A DNA stretch of 64,000 nucleotides from NCBI GenBank assembly GCA_947304395.1, contig CAMZBA010000001.1, positions 1 to 64,000 of the forward strand, given 5' to 3'. This DNA comes from an uncultured Candidatus Saccharibacteria bacterium. GTDB taxonomy: Bacteria; Patescibacteriota; Saccharimonadia; Saccharimonadales; Saccharimonadaceae. Shown piece by piece: positions 19,732 to 28,463 of the stretch. Both the position numbers and the translations under genes were made by a program. Positions within the stretch are counted from its first letter, which is position 1; every line of letters starts with the position of its first letter. A model generated the notes under the pieces. The model was given only the letters and a program-made list of their open reading frames with translations. It made no database searches and was not told the DNA's origin.

Positions 19732-20655
19732 TTATTTCAAAAACCCATTTATAATTTGCGCCTCAGCCTGCCTACGCGATAAGCCCAAGGTCATCAGCTT
19801 CATCAACTGATCACTTGCAATTTTTCCAATCGCTGCCTCATGTATCAATTCCGCATCAACATCCTGCGCATCCAGTGCCGGCTCAGCATTCACTCGCGCA
19901 TTATCCATAATAATCGCATCGCATTCCGAATGTCCCCGACATTTTGCCTTTCCAATAATGTGAGAAGAGAAATTCTGCACCGAGTAATCTTGCGCAACCG
20001 CGCGCGACACAATATCGACAGACGAGTTATCACCCAACAAATGTGCCACAATCTTACTCTCCGCTAGCTGTTTGCCATGCGTAAATAATCTCTCTTTAAT
20101 CATGACTTGCGCATCTTTTTTTAATTCCGCTTCGGTCAAGCGTCTAGCCGAATCTACACCCTTAATCTGCTCCATCAGCAACTCCGCGCGACTTCCTTCG
20201 CCTAAAAATAACTTCGTCGTCGGATTTAGTATCTTGCCAGCTCCCGGCCCAATGCCGCAATGTTTTTCAATGTAGTATACTGTTGAATTTTTCCCAACGT
20301 AAAACGTATGAATACCATCATGTATTGAATCATCGGCTCCACAGTTATAAATCCCACATCCCGCAATAATCGTCACTTCGCAATTATCGCCAATATAAAA
20401 ATCATTATAAACCGCCTCTTTCAGCCCACTCGCACTAATGATTACCGGAATATGCGCTATCTCACCCCTAGTATCATTTGCTATACGGATATCTATACCG
20501 CTCTTGCCGTGTTTTGGAATAATGTCAATTCTATCTGAGCTATGTCGACCAATCGATTTTCCATTTACGCGAAAATTATATGCCCCCTCTGGAATTTCAG
20601 TTACTCCAGACACCTCACGCATCAAATCGCGCTCAATTTTGTCTAAGTCCATCAT
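19732..20655 (-). CDS. sufB: SufB/SufD-family Fe-S cluster assembly protein (short, 307 aa)
   Basis: C-terminal beta-helix style sequence NFSSHIIGKAKCRGHSECDAIIMD, EPALDAQDVDAELIHEAAIGKIASDQLMKLMTLGLSRRQAEAQIINGFL. Confidence 0.9.
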   Translation of the reverse strand: MMDLDKIERDLMREVSGVTEIPEGAYNFRVNGKSIGRHSSDRIDIIPKHGKSGIDIRIANDTRGEIAHIPVIISASGLKEAVYNDFYIGDNCEVTIIAGCGIYNCGADDSIHDGIHTFYVGKNSTVYYIEKHCGIGPGAGKILNPTTKLFLGEGSRAELLMEQIKGVDSARRLTEAELKKDAQVMIKERLFTHGKQLAESKIVAHLLGDNSSVDIVSRAVAQDYSVQNFSSHIIGKAKCRGHSECDAIIMDNARVNAEPALDAQDVDAELIHEAAIGKIASDQLMKLMTLGLSRRQAEAQIINGFLK

Positions 20656-21365
20656 TTTACGTCCCCCATCGCAGCTAGAACTTTCTCACTTTTTCCGTCC
20701 AGCGCAACTTTTCCGTCTTTAAGTACAATAATGCGATCCGCCAACTGCATAATACGTTCTTGGTGTGAAATAATCACAATCGCATGTTCTGAACTATTTT
20801 TACGCATATCCTTGAACACTTTTATGAGATTATTGAAGCTCCAAATATCAATGCCGGCTTCCGGCTCATCAAAAATTGTGAACGACGCATTTCGTGCAAT
20901 CACCGAAGCTATCTCAATGCGCTTCAATTCGCCACCAGAAAGGGAACTATTAATTTCACGATCCAAATATTGCCCAGAATCCAAGCCAACTTTTTCTAGC
21001 AAGCCATTCACCTCGGCTAAATTCTCACCACAGAAAGTCTCGCCACTCGTAGATGCAATCTGCAATAAATCTCGCACTGTCAAACCTTTGAAGTGCACTG
21101 GAGCTTGTAGGGAATAGGCAATCCCCATTCTGGCACGTTCCGTACAATCTTTCGTTGAGACATCTTGCTCGTTCAGGATGATTTTGCCATTACTAAGCAT
21201 TTCGACACCGGCAATAATCTTCGCCAATGTTGATTTACCGCTACCGTTCGGACCAGTAATTACTACAAGTTCTCCAGGCTTCACTGAAAAAGAAACATCA
21301 TCAAGAATGACTAGTTTTTTTCGTCCTTTCTTTACCTCAAATGAAGCGTTTTCAACTCTCAACAT
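20652..21365 (-). CDS. sufC: SufC ATPase
   Basis: GPNGSGKSTLAKIIAG, LSGGELKRIEIAS, FDEPEAGIDIW; overlaps sufB start (ATGA). ORF track extends to a TTG at 21371. Confidence 0.92.
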   Translation of the reverse strand: MLRVENASFEVKKGRKKLVILDDVSFSVKPGELVVITGPNGSGKSTLAKIIAGVEMLSNGKIILNEQDVSTKDCTERARMGIAYSLQAPVHFKGLTVRDLLQIASTSGETFCGENLAEVNGLLEKVGLDSGQYLDREINSSLSGGELKRIEIASVIARNASFTIFDEPEAGIDIWSFNNLIKVFKDMRKNSSEHAIVIISHQERIMQLADRIIVLKDGKVALDGKSEKVLAAMGDVK

Positions 21366-21367
21366 TT

Positions 21368-21583
21368 TCAATGCTTTTTATCTAATGAATCCCAGCCGGA
21401 TTTTTTAGACTCGCCATCTCCTTCGTCCTCATCTTCGTTCTCATCTTCCCGCTCGTCATAGTTCCAGCCATTATCATACGGAAGTCCATCCTTACTCGTC
21501 AACGAATTTATATACCCCTCAGGCAATTCTCGCCTCCAGCTCCGATTTGTACCAGGTATATATCTTTCCCCGTCATTCTTCAT
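21368..21583 (-). CDS. Small acidic hypothetical protein (71 aa)
   Basis: ORF immediately upstream of sufC, ends in TGA at 21368-21370 just before the sufC ATG. Confidence 0.5.
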   Translation of the reverse strand: MKNDGERYIPGTNRSWRRELPEGYINSLTSKDGLPYDNGWNYDEREDENEDEDEGDGESKKSGWDSLDKKH

Positions 21584-21684
21584 AAAAACACCTCTTTTCT
21601 TCCATTATGTCACAAATATGCGTAATCCAGCAAAATACAACACCTACCCGATCATTATCAAAATGCCAAACTAATATCCAGTAA

Positions 21685-21713
21685 TTGACAAATAATTATG
21701 AATATGTTAAAAT
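21685..21713 (+). promoter_or_regulatory. Sigma-70-type promoter
   Basis: TTGACA - 17 nt - TAAAAT. Confidence 0.7.
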
Positions 21714-21818
21714 CCGTAACGGCTATTCCGTTATAGCTAGCTCTTTAATCTATCGCTTTTTTCTCATTTTGCAGAAACGCTAACAATGTACTAGAACTCT
21801 ATAATTAAGGAGAGTCTT

Positions 21819-22427
21819 ATGCTAGAAAAGCTCAAAGGACTAAAATATGCCACAAGCGTATTCGTCCTCGCCGTCATTATTGATGGCGGCGATCATGTAG
21901 TCGAACGCCTTTTTGGCATTTCGCTTCTCAGCGATTACTGCTTTGAATGGTGTATGCCCGTCATGCTAATTGGAATCGGAACGTTCATATTCTTTGCATA
22001 TCTCAAAGAAACAATCCGAAGAGAATCAAAGAACGCGCAACCGCCCAGAAGCCTAGGAATAATTGAGGAGCAAGAGCACCATGCGTTTGTCGTCCTTATC
22101 CCCCTTGTTCTCCTACTTGTTATTATAGGAGCGCTTTCCGAAAACATACTACCTTACGCTGGAGCTACATCGGCATTCATCATGTCGGTACGCAGCCTCG
22201 TGGGTAGCGATGTTGTCGCGAAGGTAATACCTAATAAAGGCCCGCTCGCCATCACGACGAGAGCCGATACTACGTTATTGCTCTCATTAATACTCTGCGG
22301 CTACGAAGTTGAGACTGGAGTCGACCTCGAGATATGCGTAATCACGGTCATTATAACCATGTTTATTTCAAACATATACGCCAGTGCGGCCGGCCTGGCA
22401 ATCGTCAGGGCAGAGTCAGAAGACTAA
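21819..22427 (+). CDS. Predicted multi-pass membrane protein (202 aa)
   Basis: ORF with several hydrophobic segments; SD aaggagag upstream. Confidence 0.72.
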   Translation: MLEKLKGLKYATSVFVLAVIIDGGDHVVERLFGISLLSDYCFEWCMPVMLIGIGTFIFFAYLKETIRRESKNAQPPRSLGIIEEQEHHAFVVLIPLVLLLVIIGALSENILPYAGATSAFIMSVRSLVGSDVVAKVIPNKGPLAITTRADTTLLLSLILCGYEVETGVDLEICVITVIITMFISNIYASAAGLAIVRAESED

Positions 22428-22440
22428 AGCGATAACCCAT

Positions 22441-22498
22441 CATCCCCGAGTGAGAATACTAACTACAAAAGTTAATATTCCTAATCGGGGATTTTTTA
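22441..22498. terminator. Terminator hairpin
   Basis: atccccgagtgagaatactaac...gttaatattcctaatcggggattttttt. Confidence 0.65.
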
Positions 22499-22503
22499 CA
22501 TTC

Positions 22504-23304
22504 TTATTTATTCCCCCCGAAGAACCCAAAGAATGACTTCTTTTTTGGCGGCATCTCGTCTTTTTTTGTCGCCGAAGTCACGTTGCCATATTCGCCACTC
22601 ATATACTTATCTAGCAGGGGATTACTTACCCCTACAGCCCCACTATCCCCACGGTTATTTTGTTGTCTATCTTCAATATACTTTTCTAAATACCCAAACG
22701 ACGAGCCATTATTAATTCGCTCATCCATAATTTCATTTTGCGCCATAAACACGCCTCTGGCCGTTTCTAGGCTCGTATCTTTCGGCAACTCGTATCTCTT
22801 TACTAAAACTTTACGATATTCCTCTGGATGTTTCAGAAAATAATTATCATCTCCTTCGTCCAAACTTAATCCGTTGTCCTCACAATCATCAATAAACGCA
22901 TCGACATCCTCATCGCGTATATCCTCCCAAGTCGCATCTTTGGGCAAATCATAACGCCGAATATAGTCATTTTTCACTTGTTCATCGAGCATAGAGATTA
23001 TCAATTCTTTCGAACGACCAGCCCCAACCTTTGCTTGGAGCAAAGACATGAAAGCTCCAGGGCCGTACAATATCATACTATCGAGCGTCGCATTCTCTGA
23101 GACTCCCTCCATCCTCGCTATGCGCTGCCTCATACTACTAATATAAGACGCCTCTCTAGGTATATCTTTTTCACGTGCGTCACTAGCATTCCTAGAATCA
23201 CCAGCAAACGGCTCATTGGCAAGGGTATCCCAAATACTAGCAGGCTCTTCACTAGTCCGCTCTCCAGCTCCCGCTTCTTGCTTTTTCTTTATATTCTCGA
23301 ACAT
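22504..23304 (-). CDS. hypothetical protein with internally duplicated RY(D/E)LPKD motif
   Basis: Long ORF; probable start MFENIKKKQ at 23304 (ORF track 23349). Contains IRRYDLPKDATWEDIR and VKRYELPKDTSLETAR. Confidence 0.75.
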   Translation of the reverse strand: MFENIKKKQEAGAGERTSEEPASIWDTLANEPFAGDSRNASDAREKDIPREASYISSMRQRIARMEGVSENATLDSMILYGPGAFMSLLQAKVGAGRSKELIISMLDEQVKNDYIRRYDLPKDATWEDIRDEDVDAFIDDCEDNGLSLDEGDDNYFLKHPEEYRKVLVKRYELPKDTSLETARGVFMAQNEIMDERINNGSSFGYLEKYIEDRQQNNRGDSGAVGVSNPLLDKYMSGEYGNVTSATKKDEMPPKKKSFFGFFGGNK

Positions 23305-23344
23305 ATTCTTTTTTATTATGCCACAATGACTCAATCCTAACCAC

Positions 23345-23606
23345 TTCAAGCGAAGCGCGACTAATAGTCGAGCGAGAAGAGAAATAATTTGAAATCAAAA
23401 AACCGCAGATTGGTAGTTTCTTCTTCTGAACTACAAAAATATATCGTAGCAAAAAAGCCGTAGGTTGGTAATTTCTCCGAGCGAAGCGCGCCTATTGGGC
23501 GAGCAAGCGAGAAAAATTATCAAAGAATATTTGCTAGAAAAAATCGCCTAGGTTGGTATTTTCTCTCTTTGAAGCGCGACTTTTGGTCGAGCGAGAAGAG
23601 AAAAAT
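23345..23606. repeat. Imperfect repeats with conserved hairpins
   Basis: Three copies of GAAGCGCG(A/C)C-loop-GTCGAGC/GGCGAGC separated by aaaaa(g/t)cgc..aggttggta.tttct segments. Confidence 0.75.
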
Positions 23607-23635
23607 GCCAAGATAGACGATTTCTTCTGCAAATA

Positions 23636-23712
23636 TGGTATGCCCGATACGATTCGAACGTACGACCTTCAGCTCCGCAAGCTGACGCTCTATCCAACTG
23701 AGCTACGGGCAC
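23636..23712 (-). tRNA. tRNA-Arg(GCG)
   Basis: Minus strand GTGCCCGTAGCTCAGTTGGATAGAGCGTCAGCttGCGgaGCTGAAGGTCGTACGTTCGAATCGTATCGGGCATACCA. Confidence 0.93.
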
Positions 23713-23846
23713 ATATGTGGATAGCATCTGCTTCTGCAGATTACTATTCCACCGTTCAAAGATTAAAAGATCATCGCGCAAAAACATTTTTCCACGTGAT
23801 AAGCCATATTATAGCACATTTCCCCAAGAGATGATATACTATTTTT

Positions 23847-24566
23847 ATGGCAGAGCAAAAGAAGACATCCGGACTCAAACCAAAACTTCAAAAAGCCAAG
23901 GCAAAATTCCTTGCCACTTATTACAGCAATCCAGGCAAAGATCTCAAGATTATCGCCGTAACTGGAGCTAACGGTCGCGATATTACCGCACACTACATTC
24001 ACGAAATTATCAAATCACGCGACGCCAAGGTTGGTCTCATTATCGACCCTAAAACCACATCCGACTTGTATAAGCAAATCTACAAAGCCTGGAAAACCGG
24101 CACCGACCATGTTGTCATTTCGATCGATAGCATAGCGCTGGCAAATCACTTATTCTACGGTTTACCAATCTTTACTGCCGTACTAACCGAAGATGGCATC
24201 GGTGCCCCCGACACCAGCGACCACGACGCTCAGTCTATCCTCTTTAATACCGAGCCATACTTTAGTATCATTTGTCGCGACGACAACCTTAAATACGACA
24301 TTTATTCTAAATACCCAACTAAAACCGCCACACTCACCTATGGCCACGATCGCGATTGCGATCTACGGATAAACCGTCAAAAACTATACAAAATGGGAAC
24401 CGAGACAAACGTCACCTATAGCGGCCATAGTTTTGACATGGCTACATATATTACCGGTGAGGCAGCCGTTAACTATATGGCTGCAGCCGCACTCACAGCA
24501 CTAGTTGTCGGCATCGACGAAGACAATATTATCGACGGCATAGCTAATTACGAACCTAAGCAATAA
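23847..24566 (+). CDS. Mur ligase-like protein with degenerate P-loop
   Basis: KIIAVTGANGRDITAHYIHEIIKSRDAKVGLI aligns with MurE KVIGVTGTNGKTTTSFMIWKMLNNAGRKAGLM in the same window. Confidence 0.75.
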   Translation: MAEQKKTSGLKPKLQKAKAKFLATYYSNPGKDLKIIAVTGANGRDITAHYIHEIIKSRDAKVGLIIDPKTTSDLYKQIYKAWKTGTDHVVISIDSIALANHLFYGLPIFTAVLTEDGIGAPDTSDHDAQSILFNTEPYFSIICRDDNLKYDIYSKYPTKTATLTYGHDRDCDLRINRQKLYKMGTETNVTYSGHSFDMATYITGEAAVNYMAAAALTALVVGIDEDNIIDGIANYEPKQ

Positions 24567-24578
24567 CCAAAGGAGTAT

Positions 24579-25427
24579 ATGATAAACCAAAAGCTGCTAG
24601 TTTCTGGTGCCGACTATTTTGCGGACACATACGAAATCAACCCGTATTACACGCAAAATAAAATCGACATCAATAAGGCAATGGCAGAGCACAAGCTGAT
24701 ACTCGATTGTTTTAAAGAAGCAAACATTGAACTTATTAAAGTTAAGCCACCAAAAAATTGCCAGGATGGCGTCTATACTGCCAATTGGGCCCTCATAAAA
24801 GACGGCATCGCCGTCATGTCACGCCTTCCAGAAGCTCGCAAAGCAGAAGAAAACTATGCACGCAAAATACTCGAACAGCAAGGAATAAAGACTATCCTCG
24901 TCCCAGGGAAACATCTTTTTTCAGGGCAGGGCGATTCGCTTCGTTGCGGCAAATATTTATTGGGTGGTTGCGGTTATCGTTCCGACCCGGAAGCCCAGCA
25001 ATTCGCTGCAGACACACTCGGTCTTGAGCTTATTCAGCTTCACGCAAAACCACAGCTGAATCCCGATGGGAGCGAACATATCAATCCCGTCACAAATCAT
25101 GCCGACAGTTTCTGGTACGATATCGATCTCGCCGTATCTGTCATTGACAATCATACTATCGCCTATTGTCCCGATGCTCTCGACGACCAGTCAAATCAAA
25201 AACTCCAATCACTCAACCTTGATACTATCCTCGTCGACTACGAAGAATGCACTAAGGGCTTCGCTAATAATCTCGTAAGCACTGGCAAACATGTCATCAT
25301 GTCAAATAAAGCCCCAAAACTTCAATCAGCACTCGAAAAACGCGGGCTCATTTGTCTCACGCCAGATGTCACCGAACTCAAAAAAGGTGGCGGATATATC
25401 CGTTGCGTCAGCCTTTGGTTCAGCTAG
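24579..25427 (+). CDS. Amidinotransferase/dimethylarginine dimethylaminohydrolase-like protein
   Basis: GDSLRCGKYLLGGCGYRSDPEA, HADSFWYDIDLAV, C-terminal catalytic-Cys context KGGGYIRCVSLWF. Confidence 0.83.
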   Translation: MINQKLLVSGADYFADTYEINPYYTQNKIDINKAMAEHKLILDCFKEANIELIKVKPPKNCQDGVYTANWALIKDGIAVMSRLPEARKAEENYARKILEQQGIKTILVPGKHLFSGQGDSLRCGKYLLGGCGYRSDPEAQQFAADTLGLELIQLHAKPQLNPDGSEHINPVTNHADSFWYDIDLAVSVIDNHTIAYCPDALDDQSNQKLQSLNLDTILVDYEECTKGFANNLVSTGKHVIMSNKAPKLQSALEKRGLICLTPDVTELKKGGGYIRCVSLWFS

Positions 25428-25434
25428 ATATATT

Positions 25435-28368
25435 CTATTCAAAATGCTTCAAGTCTTCGTCCTGCGAAATTGACATCCTAATCACTTCGCCAGACTCGCC
25501 ATAATAGCTATTTGCTTTTGTCGTACAGCTATATTTACTACAGCTCAGCTCAAGATAACGCTTTTCGCCAGGATAACTACTATCATAAACACCAATGTAG
25601 TAATGATTCGAATTCTTTGCGTCTTGTACCAAGTTAATCGCATTCATCGCATGCAAACCGCCCGAGAAATAAGCTAATATCACCGGCGCCTCATGCCGTG
25701 CAATTCGCGAAGAAAGCAGGGAAATGAAATCATTTGAATTCGTCATGTGCTTCGTACTATTGTTCACTACCGTCGAATCAATACCAATCGCACTACCAGA
25801 GCTATACATCTTCACTGTCGTTTGACGTATTTGCGATGCGTATATGGCATTAAATAAACTTCTATCAACGTCATCTATCGTTGCGCTATTTTGCATTTTC
25901 GTTTCACTTAAACGCGCCTTCGTCATCGAAGAGTATGAGAAGCCATATCGCTGAATTTGCGCATCCGACTTATGACTTGGCTTATCGTTGTAGAACTCAT
26001 ATAAGCCAGTCTCGTTAATCTTTGAGCGCATATCCTCCGTATAGCCGATTACTCCATCACTAACCGTATACATATTTGCAGGCTCTTGTTCACCAAAATA
26101 ATCAAAGCCAAATTGCGGCACATACTTTAGGGCATTAGTCTTCAATTTATAATCATACAAATTCTCATAATCTTTAAAATACGACCAATTTAGATTATAC
26201 GCAGACGAGCTTAAGCCAGCATTTTTAATCGCATCATGTCGCAGGGGCATTTTCTTTGCGTAATATAATTGCGCGAATGTTGCCATCCCATAGCAATGAC
26301 CATCCGTCATTAGATTTGAGCTATAATTTTTAAATGAAAAGCCGTCACGAGTTACGATAAAACCATTGTCGGCCATCACATACCCATCCATCTTTCCATC
26401 GCCATCAATATCCGCTAACTCATCATTTAATAATATTTCCAGGTTTTTGAATATCTCATCCAAACCACTTACATTAGTACTTGAAAAGTATCGACATCCC
26501 GTCCTCGCAGTAATTATAGAGAGATCATTGCTGTAGGCTCCTTCACCAAAACCTAATACACATATGCGTACATTCTGATTTACCATCTCATTTGTTAAAG
26601 CCTCAACCTGTTGAGCAAGATTACCATTATCTTGTCCATCCGTTAAAAGAATCAAGGTTTTCAAGCTCGCTTTCGCAGAAAACTCGCGCGCTCCACTTCT
26701 GATTGCATTAGTTATATTTGTCCCAGCCTGTTTTATATATTGATGTTCATTCATGCCATCTAAGGTCTTTTCCATCGTATCAAGCTTAGACCCAATTTTT
26801 TCGACCGTCACGTAATCTCCGCTAAACTCACTTATTCCAACTTTTGCGCCTTTGGAATCGAGTTTCTTTATTAGCTCTTTCGTTAACTTATAACGGCGCC
26901 CTTCTGGATCATTTCCTTCTAACTGCTTCGGATAATCCGCCCCCTTCATCTTTTTGTATTGTTCATTCGTGTACATACTCCATGAGTTATCAAGCACAAA
27001 CAAAATCTCAGAGTCCACACTGTCAAGATTAGAGCTCTTTTTTGAGCCAACTACATAATATGAACTTAAATCATCCAATTTAGCCGATATCGTCTTTGCC
27101 GCTTTATTAATCTTCGTATCGATAGCTACATATTTATTGTCATTCAGTGCATATCTATACAAAACTAGGTCACTCTCCGATATCTTCGCATTAATTAGCT
27201 CTGTATCTGTATACGAAATCGATACCGTAACATCATTTACCTTACCATCAGCATAAAAACTATATAACCGCGGTATTAATCCAGTCTTTTTGCTCAATGC
27301 GGCACCATTTGTTGTGTCTATTGTTACATTTGCAATATTGCCGGTTCCACTGATGCTAACCGTAACGCCATTATCTTTATACACATAACTGGTCGTACGG
27401 TCGCCATCTTTAACGCCATCGCCCTTTGAATCTTCTTTTAATGGGTTCAGGTTCATTTTTATTTCGCTTGCATCATTTAGGCCATCATTATCTGTATCCG
27501 CCTTTAGTGGATCAGTCTTCAGAGTATCCACCTCATACCCATCAGACAAACCATCGCCGTCCGTATCAGTTAAGTCAATCTTCGTTTTTAAAGCTTTCTC
27601 GCGCTTATTTATCAAACCATCTCCGTCCTCATCATTATCTGAACCGATATTAACCCGATAAATATCCTCTAAGCCTAAATCTTCGTACTCTAACTCCTTC
27701 GGAACTACTATGAAGCTTTTTTCGATAACCTTTAAGTTGCGCTGCGCTTTAATGGTGCACTTTCCGACGCCGTCGCTCAAATCCCACACAATACCACTTT
27801 CATCACGCTCCGGCTGTTTAATATTTTCATTTCTATCACAAAATCCGGAATAACTAATCCCCTCTAGAATATTGTCATTCGCATCTATGTCTAATTTTAT
27901 TTTCGTTTGCGTCACATATTCTAGCCCAATATCGCCATAAGCTTCTTTCCATTTAAAGTCACCACTATTCAATAACCAAAATGCTACTCCGCCACCGATT
28001 GTCAACACGACCGCAATGATCAAAAAAGCAAAAACAGCTTTCGATCTTTTTCGTGGCTCATACTCATCCTTTTGCGTCTGTTCTTTTTGCGGTTGCGAAA
28101 TGTTATTTACTGGAACATTTGGTACAGGCGCAATAGGAGCAGTGGGCACGGCAGGGGCGGGCGGAGAAGTCTGCGTTGAGGGCGAAGTAGCAGCTCGAGC
28201 TGGTATTTCTACTTTCTGCGTCGGCATATAGCTGTTTACTGGTCTGTTAGCATCTATTCGTCCACTACTTTGAGTAGGTGCCGCCTGTTGACGCACTTCA
28301 TTTTTCAAACTATCTTTAGCGGGTCTAATATAGAGCATCCCGCTACCATCTAGCTTATTTCTATCCAT
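25435..28368 (-). CDS. Membrane-anchored TSP3-repeat + VWA-domain protein with C-terminal cysteine-protease-like region
   Basis: TM AVFAFLIIAVVLTIGGGVAFWLL; Ca-binding DTDGDGLSDGYE/DTDNDGLNDASE repeats; VWA MIDAS FVLDNSWSM and LILLTDGQDNG; C-terminal GHCYGMATFAQ...GGLHAMNAI...YYIGVYDSSYPG. Start at 28368 has SD aaggtggag. Confidence 0.85.
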   Translation of the reverse strand: MDRNKLDGSGMLYIRPAKDSLKNEVRQQAAPTQSSGRIDANRPVNSYMPTQKVEIPARAATSPSTQTSPPAPAVPTAPIAPVPNVPVNNISQPQKEQTQKDEYEPRKRSKAVFAFLIIAVVLTIGGGVAFWLLNSGDFKWKEAYGDIGLEYVTQTKIKLDIDANDNILEGISYSGFCDRNENIKQPERDESGIVWDLSDGVGKCTIKAQRNLKVIEKSFIVVPKELEYEDLGLEDIYRVNIGSDNDEDGDGLINKREKALKTKIDLTDTDGDGLSDGYEVDTLKTDPLKADTDNDGLNDASEIKMNLNPLKEDSKGDGVKDGDRTTSYVYKDNGVTVSISGTGNIANVTIDTTNGAALSKKTGLIPRLYSFYADGKVNDVTVSISYTDTELINAKISESDLVLYRYALNDNKYVAIDTKINKAAKTISAKLDDLSSYYVVGSKKSSNLDSVDSEILFVLDNSWSMYTNEQYKKMKGADYPKQLEGNDPEGRRYKLTKELIKKLDSKGAKVGISEFSGDYVTVEKIGSKLDTMEKTLDGMNEHQYIKQAGTNITNAIRSGAREFSAKASLKTLILLTDGQDNGNLAQQVEALTNEMVNQNVRICVLGFGEGAYSNDLSIITARTGCRYFSSTNVSGLDEIFKNLEILLNDELADIDGDGKMDGYVMADNGFIVTRDGFSFKNYSSNLMTDGHCYGMATFAQLYYAKKMPLRHDAIKNAGLSSSAYNLNWSYFKDYENLYDYKLKTNALKYVPQFGFDYFGEQEPANMYTVSDGVIGYTEDMRSKINETGLYEFYNDKPSHKSDAQIQRYGFSYSSMTKARLSETKMQNSATIDDVDRSLFNAIYASQIRQTTVKMYSSGSAIGIDSTVVNNSTKHMTNSNDFISLLSSRIARHEAPVILAYFSGGLHAMNAINLVQDAKNSNHYYIGVYDSSYPGEKRYLELSCSKYSCTTKANSYYGESGEVIRMSISQDEDLKHFE

Positions 28369-28429
28369 CTCCACCTTTTCTACTGTTATTATATCAAATA
28401 AAATATAATTATTTTCTGGCATCATCAAA

Positions 28430-28456
28430 AAATTCCCTCATGTGAGGGAATTTTAT
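28430..28456. terminator. Terminator hairpin
   Basis: aaaattccctcatgtgagggaatttt. Confidence 0.75.
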
Positions 28457-28463
28457 ATATTTG

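Noticed and set aside
23548-23834. Short ORFs over the tRNA-Arg region
   Set aside because: They run through a clear tRNA and the hairpin repeats.
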